Shown here: one piece after another, positions 39,858 through 50,800 of the stretch
Layout: each line of letters opens with the position of its first letter
Numbering within the stretch: the first letter of the stretch is position 1
NCBI RefSeq assembly: GCF_006974105.1
Contig: NZ_CP036282.1
Coordinates: 434,001 to 498,000, forward strand
DNA length: 64,000 bases
Direction: 5' to 3'
Origin: Rhodoferax aquaticus
GTDB taxonomy: Bacteria > Pseudomonadota > Gammaproteobacteria > Burkholderiales > Burkholderiaceae_C
Made by a program: the position numbers and the translations under genes
The notes under the pieces: generated by a model
The model's database searches: none
Told to the model about the DNA's origin: nothing
Seen by the model: only the letters and a program-made list of their open reading frames with translations

Positions 39858-41084
39858 ATGCACCTAGTCGCCATCAGCGTTGATTCCATCCGCATCGGTC
39901 AGCCGCTCCCTTTCCCATTGATGGACAAGGAAGGCGTCTTGCTGGCGCAGCGGGCGTTTGTGATTCCAACCCGGCACGATCTGGAGGTGATAGCCCAGCG
40001 CGGCGGCGGCCTTTACATCGACGTTGCAGACTCAGAAGCGCACCACCGGGCCTACGTCGAACGCTTGCATGGTTTGGTCAACCAAGGCAAAGCCTTGGGA
40101 GAAATCGCGGGCGTTAAGGTTTCCCGCACGGTGTTTGGTGAGCGTAGCGCCGACTATGTGCTGCCCGATTGGCTGGACTTGCAAGTGCAAGCCAATACCT
40201 TGTTGCGAGACAGCAGCCCCGCCGTGTTTATGGACCGTTTGGATCGGCTGCATGCCCAGTTGAGCTTACACGCCAACCGTAACCCGGACGGCACCTTGTT
40301 CGCACTCATCCATTTGTCTGCGACCGAGGTCGGAATGTACAGCGCCACCCATGCCATGTTGGTCAGCATGATGTGTGGGCTTGCCGCTCGCGAAGTGATG
40401 AAGTGGCCCCCTGCGGTGGAAGCCATATTGTGCAAAGCCGCGCTGACCATGAATTTGGGGATGACTGAGCTGCAAGATCGCTTGGCTTCACAATTGGGGC
40501 CCGTGACCGTGGACCAGCGCAAGGCGATTGAAGGCCACAGCGAGCGTTCGGCGCAAATGCTCGAGGCAGTCGGGGTGAAAGACGCCATTTGGCTCGACAC
40601 CGTGCGTGCCCATCACGTCCAAGCTCCGGGGCCTTTGGCGACACGCACACCTGCGCAGCGGCTGGCCAGACTCATACAGCGCGCCGATATGTTTGCTGCC
40701 CGTCTCTCGCCCCGCGCCTCTCGCCAACCGACCGCGCCGGGCGTTGCCATGCAAGCGTGCTATTTTGATGAAAACAAACAAGTCGATGAGGCAGGGGCTG
40801 CGCTCATCAAGACGGTCGGCATTCATCCGCCGGGTACTTTTGTGCGCTTGATCACAGAGGAAGTCGCGATGGTCATCAAGCGGGGCGTGAATACTGCTAC
40901 CCCGCGTGTAGCGGTCATGATTAACCGCAACGGTATGCCTACGGTGGAATACGCGATCCGTGACACTAGCCAGAAAGAGTACCGCATTGTTGCCAGCGTG
41001 GCACATCGTGACGTTAGGCTCACCGTTAACTTAGAGCGCATGTTGCCGCTCACCCAAATTGCCACCTCCGAACGGCCTTGGTGA
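39858..41084 (+). CDS. Degenerate HD-GYP-domain protein
   Basis: Soluble protein of 408 residues. The N-terminal region (VDSIRIGQPLPFPLMDKEG) resembles the domain before HD-GYP modules. In the HD-GYP region some histidines remain (ATHAMLVSMM, IEGHSERSAQML, VRAHHVQAPG). The HD dyad position reads AALTMNLGM instead of a His-Asp pair, HHE is HHV, and no GYP is seen. Metal-dependent c-di-GMP hydrolysis is therefore unlikely; a binding or adaptor role is more plausible. The ATG at 39858 was chosen over a TTG 12 bases earlier. Confidence 0.75.
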   Translation: MHLVAISVDSIRIGQPLPFPLMDKEGVLLAQRAFVIPTRHDLEVIAQRGGGLYIDVADSEAHHRAYVERLHGLVNQGKALGEIAGVKVSRTVFGERSADYVLPDWLDLQVQANTLLRDSSPAVFMDRLDRLHAQLSLHANRNPDGTLFALIHLSATEVGMYSATHAMLVSMMCGLAAREVMKWPPAVEAILCKAALTMNLGMTELQDRLASQLGPVTVDQRKAIEGHSERSAQMLEAVGVKDAIWLDTVRAHHVQAPGPLATRTPAQRLARLIQRADMFAARLSPRASRQPTAPGVAMQACYFDENKQVDEAGAALIKTVGIHPPGTFVRLITEEVAMVIKRGVNTATPRVAVMINRNGMPTVEYAIRDTSQKEYRIVASVAHRDVRLTVNLERMLPLTQIATSERPW

Positions 41085-41251
41085 ATGCCTGCCTTTTAGG
41101 CGGTTGCAAATGTTCCTGTCGCAAATGCCGTGACGCCAAAGTGACGCCAAGGTGGCCCAAAGACGACCATCTCTAGAGATGCCAATGCACAATGGATTTC
41201 CACCCTTGCCCTGCGTGAGGCCCACCCTGAACGTGCCGTATTGGAGATTGA

Positions 41252-41863
41252 ATGATTGAGTTGCACCACCTGAGCGAATCGCGCTCACGCCGTATCACAT
41301 GGCTTTTGGAGGAGTTGGGCCAACCCTATGAGGTGATTTCTTACCAGCGCGATGCGAAAACGCGCTTGGCCCCGCCTGAACTGTTGGCTATACACCCCTT
41401 AGGCAAAGCGCCGGTGTTGCGGGACCAAGGTCAGGTCATGATTGAATCGGGTGCCATCGTCGACTATTTGATTCGCACCTATGGCAATGGCCTGTTGGCC
41501 CCTGCCGTGGGTTCGCCAGAGTACAACCGCTATGTGCAGTTTTTGCATTACGCGGAAGGCTCGGCCATGCTGCCTTTGATGTTGAAGCTGTACGTCGGTC
41601 GCTTGGGGGAGGCCGGTGCGCCATTGCAAGCGCGCATCGGCAGTGAAATGGCGAATCATCTAGGGTTTTTGAATGCAGAGCTCGCGGGCAAGGAGTACTT
41701 CGTAGGAGAGGCCCTGACCGGCGCTGATATCCAGCTCTCTTTTGTTGCCCAGGTCGCAGTGAGAAGCGCAGGGCCAGACGCATTTCCCAACCTCAGCCGT
41801 TTTGTGGCGATGGTGGAAGCAAGGCCTGCCTACCAACGGGCGATAGCCAAACACGGGGCTTAA
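41252..41863 (+). CDS. Glutathione S-transferase family protein
   Basis: Cytosolic GST-like protein of 203 residues. The N-terminal thioredoxin-fold domain has SESRSRRITWLLEELGQPYE, the cis-Pro segment GKAPVLRDQG, and ESGAIVDYLIRTYG. A helical C-terminal domain contains YFVGEALTGADIQLSF. The Ser at position 7-9 probably takes the catalytic role. Substrate unknown. The 168 bases before it hold only a short direct repeat (GTGACGCCAA twice, 41129-41149). Confidence 0.93.
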   Translation: MIELHHLSESRSRRITWLLEELGQPYEVISYQRDAKTRLAPPELLAIHPLGKAPVLRDQGQVMIESGAIVDYLIRTYGNGLLAPAVGSPEYNRYVQFLHYAEGSAMLPLMLKLYVGRLGEAGAPLQARIGSEMANHLGFLNAELAGKEYFVGEALTGADIQLSFVAQVAVRSAGPDAFPNLSRFVAMVEARPAYQRAIAKHGA

Positions 41864-41957
41864 ATTCAAACAGAGGGCAGGCGCAACGGCGGGGCGCCTA
41901 AGCAAGGTTAGCTTGGCACGGTTCTGCGCGTACCAAGCTGAAACCCTTGCGTAGCAG

Positions 41958-42380
41958 TTACATCACCAGCTGATTGAGGCGCTCATAAAAAGCTGCGCGT
42001 TTTTTCTCTGCTTCGCTACTCAAAAAACCGAAGTCTGTGGCTGACAGAGATTTTGCGCTGCGCGTGTGAATGTCGGCTTCCATTTGCAAGGCTTGCTTGA
42101 GTGCCACGGAGTGGTTTCCGCTGGTTGTGCTGCGGGCCAACACCAGGTCAAAGCGGGCAGGTGACACTTCGGCTTCTTTCATCCATTGGCACAGATTGCT
42201 TTTTGCGTTGGCAGGCAGGGCGTCCAAAGTGGCGGGGGCAATGCCTGCTTGGCAGAAAGCGGCAACCGATGTTGCTGTTTGGGCTTGCACGGGGGCGGCC
42301 AAGAGGGCCAGAGCCATTGCACCGCCGGAGATCAAGGCAGCGGAAGAAGCGAAGTGGATGACATTGCGGATGGATTTCAT
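41958..42380 (-). CDS. Uncharacterised secreted protein
   Basis: The 140-aa product begins MKSIRNVIHFASSAALISGG with a signal peptide ending near PVQAQ. The mature part is helical, has two Cys (FCQAG and NLCQWM) that could form a disulphide, and ends ERLNQLVM. GGAG lies just before the ATG at 42380; the longer open frame is not used. No family recognised. It is divergent from the TetR-family gene. Confidence 0.7.
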   Translation of the reverse strand: MKSIRNVIHFASSAALISGGAMALALLAAPVQAQTATSVAAFCQAGIAPATLDALPANAKSNLCQWMKEAEVSPARFDLVLARSTTSGNHSVALKQALQMEADIHTRSAKSLSATDFGFLSSEAEKKRAAFYERLNQLVM

Positions 42381-42433
42381 GGAGTTACTCCTAAAGTTGA
42401 AGACTGAATGGTATCCGAATTCTTGTCGGTATG

Positions 42434-42453
42434 CAAAAACCATTTGGTTTTTG
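42434..42453. promoter_or_regulatory. Palindrome in the divergent gap before the TetR gene
   Basis: CAAAAACC-ATTT-GGTTTTTG is a perfect 8+4+8 inverted repeat in the 184-base gap between the secreted-protein gene and the TetR-family gene. TetR proteins often bind palindromes in such gaps, so it may be an operator. A hairpin role is also possible. Confidence 0.35.
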
Positions 42454-42564
42454 ATGTTTTTCGTCCACTGTCGCCCATTGGGTGGGGGAATGGGCTAGTT
42501 TGGAAGACTGAACTCCTACAATGCCCTTCCCCCACAGGGCTATAACTACCGAGATTTCACGCCT

Positions 42565-43194
42565 ATGTCCCGATTGAGCCGCACTGAAAGTCAAGCCCAG
42601 ACCCGCACCGCGCTGATGGATGCGGCGCGAACTTTGTTTGTCCAATTGGGGGTCAATGCGGCTTCGGTGGATGTGATTGCGGAGCGCGCGGGCTATTCCA
42701 AAGGTGCGTTCTATTCCAACTTTGCGAGCAAGGAACGCATCCTCTCCGCGCTGCTGGCCGAGCACATGCGCAGCTATGTGTTGGGTCTGCGTGAATTGCT
42801 AGACGAAGCGGAATCCTTTGAGAACCTGTGGGAGCGATTGCGCGTTTACTACAGGTCCAAGGCTGCCGACCCGACTTTTGAAATCTTGTCGGTCGAGTTT
42901 CAGTTGCTCGCTGTACGCAACCCCGACGTGCGTGCCATTTACCTGGAACTTTGCCAAGAGCATGTGGCTGACTTGGCCGGCATCATGGAGCTCGCCTGTG
43001 CCCGCCTGAATCTACATTTGCTCATTCCGGCAGCCGACATTGTGGACGTGCTTGCTGCACTAGCCCAAGGCGTGGTGCTTCAGTCCCAGCTCGGTAGACC
43101 TGAGGGCGCCATGCCCATCGAAGACCTGATGCTGATTGTTTCGCGCCAACTGATTGGCTGCGAGCATTGGCCAACCTCCACCGCGAAGCCTTAA
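42565..43194 (+). CDS. TetR/AcrR family transcriptional regulator
   Basis: DNA-binding repressor type of 209 residues. The N-terminal helix-turn-helix reads ALMDAARTLFVQLGVNAASV, then VIAERAGYSKGAFYSNFASKE. A helical ligand-binding domain follows and cannot be assigned to a ligand. No clear target operon lies beside it; the divergent secreted-protein gene is the nearest candidate. Confidence 0.93.
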   Translation: MSRLSRTESQAQTRTALMDAARTLFVQLGVNAASVDVIAERAGYSKGAFYSNFASKERILSALLAEHMRSYVLGLRELLDEAESFENLWERLRVYYRSKAADPTFEILSVEFQLLAVRNPDVRAIYLELCQEHVADLAGIMELACARLNLHLLIPAADIVDVLAALAQGVVLQSQLGRPEGAMPIEDLMLIVSRQLIGCEHWPTSTAKP

Positions 43195-43209
43195 CGCTTC
43201 GCGGTGCAC

Positions 43210-44664
43210 TTAGGGCGTGATGTGCGCCAATGCGTCCACAGCTGCCTTGATCTCTTCAGGTTGCAAGGCCGCAAAGCCCAGCAACCAACCATCCACTTGC
43301 CCGGCCGTTTGGTACAGCGCACCCAGGCTGGGTGTCGCAATGCCGAGCGCGGCGGCTTGGCGCGTGAGCTGCACTTCGCGGCCCTTGGGCAGTGCCACAC
43401 CCAACTGCAGTCCCCCGGCTGGGTTCAAGGCTTGGGCCCAGGGGAGTTTCTCCGCAAGGCAGTCCAGCAGCACATCTCTGCGGCTGCGGTAGAGCTGGCG
43501 CATCAAACGCAGGTGCGCACTGAAGTGGCCACGCAGCATGAACTCGGCCGTCACGGCTTGGGGTAATTGCGCCACATGGCCGTCATACACCGTGCGCGCC
43601 GTCACCAAGGGTGCGACCAAAGCGTGCGGTAGGACCGTATAGGCCAGCCGCAGGGATGGAAACAAGGCTTTGGAAAACGTGCCCACGTACACCACCCTGT
43701 CATGGCGGTCTAAGCCTTGCATGCTAGGGGTGGGGCGCTTGTCGTAGATGAACTCACTGTCGTAGTCGTCTTCCACAATCCACGCGCCCACGCGCTGGGC
43801 ATAGTCCAGCAGTGCGTTGCGCCTTGCCAAGCTCAAGGTATGGCCGGTGGGGTACTGGTGCGAGGGGGTGAGGTAGATCAGGCGCGGCGTGGGTTGTTCA
43901 AAGTTGCACACCATGCCTTCGGAGTCCACGGGCATGGCCACGATGTTCGCGCCGGCTGACGCAAAGGCAGCACGGGCACCGCGGTAGCCCGGGTCTTCCA
44001 TCCAGACCACATCGCCGGCGTCTATCAGCATATGCGCGATCAGCTGCAAGGCTTGTTGCGAGCTCGTGAGTACCAGCACCTGGTCGGCGCTGCAACGCAC
44101 CGCGCGAGACTGGGCCAGGTAGTGCGCAATGGCCTCACGCAAAGCGGGCAGGCCCTGCGGGTCGCCGTAGCGCATCAAAGCGTCTGACCCTTGGCGTAAC
44201 TGCTGGTTGGTGAGCTGGCGCCACAGTGCGTTGGGAAAAGCCCGCAAATCGGGGCTACCCGCGGCAAAGGCCTGCAGCCGCATGGGCTCTTGGCAGCCGC
44301 CGGTACCTACCGTGCGCTGGCCGCGTTGCGACAAGGCAACCTGCTCTGTCAAACCTGCGTTTGTCGTGGAAGACTGGTGTTGTTGACCGTTGCCAGACGC
44401 CAGGTCAATCGCGACGAAACTGCCTTGCCCTGTGCGCCGCACCAAATAGCCTTCCGCCTCCAGCTGTGTGTACGCAGCTTCTACGGTGACGCGAGAGACG
44501 GACAGGTCTTGCGCCAAAACCCGGCTGGCTGGCAGGCGCGCGCCCAATGGCAGGCTTCCCACCCGAATGGCCTGACGCACAGTGGCGCATACGCGCTCGC
44601 GTAGACCGCGTGCGGGGGACTGCGCATCGTGAAACATGGAAAGCCAAACATGGGCATCGGTCAT
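43210..44664 (-). CDS. MocR-family regulator (GntR DNA-binding domain fused to PLP aminotransferase fold)
   Basis: The 484-residue protein joins an N-terminal GntR winged helix (LREVRATVRQAIRVGSLPLG-like region, with GARLPASRVLAQDLSVSR) to a fold-type I PLP domain. PLP-domain signatures include VLTSSQQALQLIAHML, WMEDPGYRGARAAF, VEDDYDSEFIYDKRP, and the PLP Lys in GTFSKALFPSLRLAY. MocR proteins usually regulate a divergent gene; here that is the rhodanese gene, about 100 bases away. Confidence 0.94.
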   Translation of the reverse strand: MTDAHVWLSMFHDAQSPARGLRERVCATVRQAIRVGSLPLGARLPASRVLAQDLSVSRVTVEAAYTQLEAEGYLVRRTGQGSFVAIDLASGNGQQHQSSTTNAGLTEQVALSQRGQRTVGTGGCQEPMRLQAFAAGSPDLRAFPNALWRQLTNQQLRQGSDALMRYGDPQGLPALREAIAHYLAQSRAVRCSADQVLVLTSSQQALQLIAHMLIDAGDVVWMEDPGYRGARAAFASAGANIVAMPVDSEGMVCNFEQPTPRLIYLTPSHQYPTGHTLSLARRNALLDYAQRVGAWIVEDDYDSEFIYDKRPTPSMQGLDRHDRVVYVGTFSKALFPSLRLAYTVLPHALVAPLVTARTVYDGHVAQLPQAVTAEFMLRGHFSAHLRLMRQLYRSRRDVLLDCLAEKLPWAQALNPAGGLQLGVALPKGREVQLTRQAAALGIATPSLGALYQTAGQVDGWLLGFAALQPEEIKAAVDALAHITP

Positions 44665-44767
44665 ACATTGGCCTTAAGTGAGGCTAGATATTGGTATTAA
44701 CTATAAGGCCGCAAATACCTAGACTTGGTGCCATACCGTCAACGCCAACCCAAGAAAGGCCTGTGCC

Positions 44768-45223
44768 ATGTCCCACACAAGTTCAGCAGTTCTCCAGTTT
44801 CCCCCCGCTACCGCGGAGCAAAGCCGTGACTACATGGCGGCCAAGCTGCGCTACCACGCCGACGCCTGGGACGTTGCCGAAGACCTGCGCAACCGCATTG
44901 CCGACATCGTGGTCATCGACACCCGCTCCGAGTCCCTCTATGCACAAGCGCATGTGCCCGGCGCGATCAACTTCCCGCACCGCTTGATGGATGCCCAAAG
45001 CACCGCCCACCTGGACCGCAGCAAGGTCTATGTGACCTACTGCGATGGCATTGGCTGCAACGGCTCCACCAAAGGTGCCTACAAGCTTGCCAACTTGGGC
45101 TTTACCGTCAAAGAAATGCTGGGCGGTTTGGACTTTTGGATGCGTGATGGACAACCCGTGGCACAGGGCAGCGCGCCCGGTGAATGGGCCGCCGACACGC
45201 CGGCTATTGAGTGCGCATGCTGA
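44768..45223 (+). CDS. Rhodanese-like domain protein
   Basis: Single-domain sulphurtransferase-like protein of 151 residues. IVVIDTRSESLYAQAHVPGA and INFPHRLM are typical of rhodaneses. The active loop is VTYCDGIGCNGST, with a Cys at the catalytic position and a second nearby. It ends ECAC. It is divergent from a MocR-type regulator and overlaps the GNAT gene downstream by 13 bases. Substrate unknown. Confidence 0.92.
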   Translation: MSHTSSAVLQFPPATAEQSRDYMAAKLRYHADAWDVAEDLRNRIADIVVIDTRSESLYAQAHVPGAINFPHRLMDAQSTAHLDRSKVYVTYCDGIGCNGSTKGAYKLANLGFTVKEMLGGLDFWMRDGQPVAQGSAPGEWAADTPAIECAC

Positions 45224-45699
45224 AGACCCACAGCGAGTTAGCGCAGCATGACCTAGTCGCAGCTTCAGTACGGGTGGCAAGGCCCCAAGACGCGGCGGCC
45301 TTGTCGGACTTGTGTGCCGAGCATGCGTTGTACGAGGGCATCGCATTTGCACCACAGGACCATGCGTTGCGCCTAAGTCATGCGCTGGCTGCAGAGCGCT
45401 TGCAGGCATGGTTGGCCCTACGTGGTGCTGAAGTCTTGGGGTATGCCAGCGTAACGCTGGACTTCTCCACGCTAGCAGCCAGCCCCTATGCGCACCTGGA
45501 CTGCTTGTACTTGCGCGAGGCCGCACGCGGGCAAGGCTTGGGGCGCGCGTTGATGGCTGAAGTCAAGGCCTTTGCCGCAGCCCACCACTGCCGCCATCTG
45601 CAATGGCAAACCCCACCGTGGAATGTGCACGCCATGGGCTTTTACGAAAGCTTGGGGGCCACTGCGCTCGCCAAACACAGGTTTAGCCTGGCCGTCTGA
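45211..45699 (+). CDS. GNAT family N-acetyltransferase
   Basis: The 162-residue protein shows the GNAT fold: an N-terminal strand (ASVRVARPQDAAALSDLC), a central strand with HLDCLYLREAARGQGLGRAL (acetyl-CoA-binding R/Q-x-x-G-x-G/A type), and a late segment MGFYESLGA. The start overlaps the rhodanese gene, so translation is coupled. The acetyl acceptor cannot be deduced. Confidence 0.92.
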   Translation: MRMLKTHSELAQHDLVAASVRVARPQDAAALSDLCAEHALYEGIAFAPQDHALRLSHALAAERLQAWLALRGAEVLGYASVTLDFSTLAASPYAHLDCLYLREAARGQGLGRALMAEVKAFAAAHHCRHLQWQTPPWNVHAMGFYESLGATALAKHRFSLAV

Positions 45700-45737
45700 C
45701 CGCAGGCTTGGGCAAAAACTGCCCGTAGCCCGCATCA

Positions 45738-45772
45738 GATATGCGCAGGCCGCTATAAATTCCAAAGCGAAT
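45738..45772 (+). repeat. Dispersed repeat copy downstream of the GNAT gene
   Basis: GATATGCGCAGGCC followed by the core GCTATAAATTC and CAAAGCGAATGG. It sits in the 223-base gap between the GNAT and DsbA-like genes; the rest of that gap holds nothing I can name. Confidence 0.6.
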
Positions 45773-45922
45773 GGCGCAATAGCCATGCCGTTTGTAGCAC
45801 TGCCTCCGCGCCGCTACCATGGTGCCCTACGGTGAGGTGTACGCAGCCTGTGACTTGAAATGCCAGCAGAACCCCTCAGCTAGAGACCCTCTCATTCCAC
45901 ACGAAGGCACACAAGGCACGCT

Positions 45923-46579
45923 ATGGCGACTACTTTGAAAATTGATTTTGTATCGGACGTCTCATGCCCATGGTGCGCCATTGGCCTGACTGCGTTGGAG
46001 ACCGCGCTGCAACGCGTGGGCAACGAGGTGCAGGCCGACTTGCACTTTCAGCCCTTTGAACTCAACCCCAAGATGGGGCCTGAGGGGCAAGACATCACCG
46101 AACACTTGACCGAAAAATACGGCTCCAGTCCCGCGCAGCAAGCCCAAATTCGCGAAACCATCCGCCAACGGGGCGCCGAGCTAGGCTTTGAATTTGGCCT
46201 GAACAAGCGCGACCGCATTTACAACACCTTTGACGCCCACCGTTTGCTGCATTGGGCCGAAGAACAGGGCACTGGCAAGCAACAGGCATTGAAAAAAGCC
46301 TTGTTGCAAGCCTACTTCACCGAAGGCGAAGATCCTTCAAATCATGAGGTCTTGGTGCGCACCGCCGTGGCTGTAGGGCTGGATGGTGCCAGGGCTGCCG
46401 AAATTCTGGCGGGTGACGCCTACACCGACGAAGTGCGCCAAGCGCAAGCCTTCTACCAACGTGCCGGTATCAACTCGGTGCCTGCCATCATCATCAACGA
46501 CAAACACCTGATCTCGGGCGGCCAGCCGGTGGAGGTGTTTGAACAAGCCCTGCGCCAAATAGCCGCAGAAGCAGCTTGA
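45923..46579 (+). CDS. DsbA family oxidoreductase (FrnE-like)
   Basis: Thioredoxin-fold protein of 218 residues starting MATTLKIDFVSDVSCPWCAI, with the redox motif CPWC at 15-18. It also has FQPFELNPKMGPEG, NTFDAHRLLHWAEEQG, and the cis-Pro region GINSVPAIIIND. No signal peptide, so it is cytoplasmic, as in FrnE-type proteins. A role in disulphide chemistry or oxidative stress is inferred from the family. Confidence 0.93.
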   Translation: MATTLKIDFVSDVSCPWCAIGLTALETALQRVGNEVQADLHFQPFELNPKMGPEGQDITEHLTEKYGSSPAQQAQIRETIRQRGAELGFEFGLNKRDRIYNTFDAHRLLHWAEEQGTGKQQALKKALLQAYFTEGEDPSNHEVLVRTAVAVGLDGARAAEILAGDAYTDEVRQAQAFYQRAGINSVPAIIINDKHLISGGQPVEVFEQALRQIAAEAA

Positions 46580-46650
46580 TGAGGGGCTGACTCAGACTTC
46601 TGTCTGAATGACGGTTCAAGTTGGGTGACCGTATTGCCGATAGTTGATTA

Positions 46651-46696
46651 CCCTTGTCCCCTTTGCGCAGCCAAGGCTCCACAAAGGGGACAAGGG
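46651..46696. terminator. Long perfect hairpin between the frnE-like gene and a solute-binding protein gene
   Basis: Arms CCCTTGTCCCCTTTG (46651-46665) and CAAAGGGGACAAGGG (46682-46696) are exactly complementary over 15 bases. The 16-base loop contains a further AGCC/GGCT stem. No T-run follows. It may be a factor-dependent terminator, an mRNA-stability stem or a 5' leader element of the next gene, whose ATG is 46 bases downstream. Confidence 0.5.
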
Positions 46697-46742
46697 CATA
46701 AAGCGTTCTGATTTAGGACGCTGTCAACCAAAGGAATAAACC

Positions 46743-47483
46743 ATGCGAGCTTCTCTATTAGCGGCCCTCTTGTTAGTGGGCGGACTTGCCCAGGCGCAGG
46801 TGGTTTCACTGGTGTCGGGGGATGACTACCTTCCGTATGCCGACCGCAAGCTGCCCGAAGGGGGCATGGCCACGGAGCTGGTGAAAAAAGCGTTCGCAGA
46901 AGTCAAAATGGACGTCAAGTTGGACTGGCAGCCTTGGGCTCGCGGCTATGACGAGACCAAGCAAGGCAACTTTGCGGGAACCTTTCCTTACTTCAAGTCG
47001 GCAGAGCGTGAGAAGGAGATGATTTACTCCGACATCATGATCAAACTGGTGGACCGGGTGTTTACCAAGGCGGGCGCGAAGAAGTTCACATTTGCCGATG
47101 CGGCAGGATTTGCCGGAAGCTCGATCTGTGTGCCCATTGGTTGGGCGCAACCTGCAACACTGGCGCCTCTGATCAAGAGTGGCCAAATCAAACTTCAGTC
47201 CCCTAAAGACATTTCCACCTGCGTCAAGTTGGTCGAAGCAGACCGCGTGGACTTCTTTGTGACGGAGGAGGCCAACGGCAAAGCCTCGATTGCTGCCGCT
47301 GGTGTCGCACCGGGCTCCGTGGTGTTGGCGGCGGCGCCACCCGTGTCAGAAAACGGGCTTTACTTCATCGCCTCCAGAAACGTGCCTGCCAGCAAAGACT
47401 TGGTCGCTGCCTTCAACAAAGGCTTAGACGCGCTGCGCAAAAACGGAACGTATGACAAGGTGGTCAAGGCGCATAGCAAATAG
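46743..47483 (+). CDS. Periplasmic solute-binding protein, family 3 type
   Basis: Exported protein of 246 residues with signal peptide ASLLAALLLVGGLAQAQ. The mature domain resembles amino-acid-binding proteins: YADRKLPEGGMATELVKKAF, WQPWARGYDETKQGNFAGTF and EREKEMIYSD. It ends FNKGLDALRKNGTYDKVVKA, typical of the family. No permease or ATPase gene lies nearby, so it is an orphan; it may feed a distant transporter or act as a sensor. Ligand unknown. Confidence 0.88.
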   Translation: MRASLLAALLLVGGLAQAQVVSLVSGDDYLPYADRKLPEGGMATELVKKAFAEVKMDVKLDWQPWARGYDETKQGNFAGTFPYFKSAEREKEMIYSDIMIKLVDRVFTKAGAKKFTFADAAGFAGSSICVPIGWAQPATLAPLIKSGQIKLQSPKDISTCVKLVEADRVDFFVTEEANGKASIAAAGVAPGSVVLAAAPPVSENGLYFIASRNVPASKDLVAAFNKGLDALRKNGTYDKVVKAHSK

Positions 47484-47536
47484 CCTCCGAAGGCCAACTT
47501 TGGGCTCCCACTATTTTGTGTGGCTAGCCCGCATGG

Positions 47537-47570
47537 AATAAGCGCAGTAAGCTATTTAAAGAATAGCGGG
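47537..47570 (+). repeat. Dispersed repeat copy before the uvrA 3' end
   Basis: AATAAGCGCAGTAA, GCTATTTAAAG, AATAGCGGG: diverged copy of the same element as at 28559, in the 129-base gap between two convergent genes. The inverted AGCTATT/AATAGC ends are clear. Confidence 0.5.
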
Positions 47571-47612
47571 TTGCGCTGTGTGGATGCGGGCTGCAGCGGT
47601 GCCGTTTTCCCC

Positions 47613-50705
<3,093 letters not shown>

Positions 50706-50800
50706 TGGCTGTCCTACGTCAAAGTGCAAGCGCCTGAATCAAGGACAATCGGAGCTGTCACAAATTTTGTGCCGAGATTTATCGCCCTAGGCTATCCGTC

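Noticed and set aside
45773..45922. Possible small gene or gene remnant between the GNAT and DsbA-like genes
   Set aside because: Only a short open frame with Arg/Pro-rich translation and no start signal; nothing recognisable.
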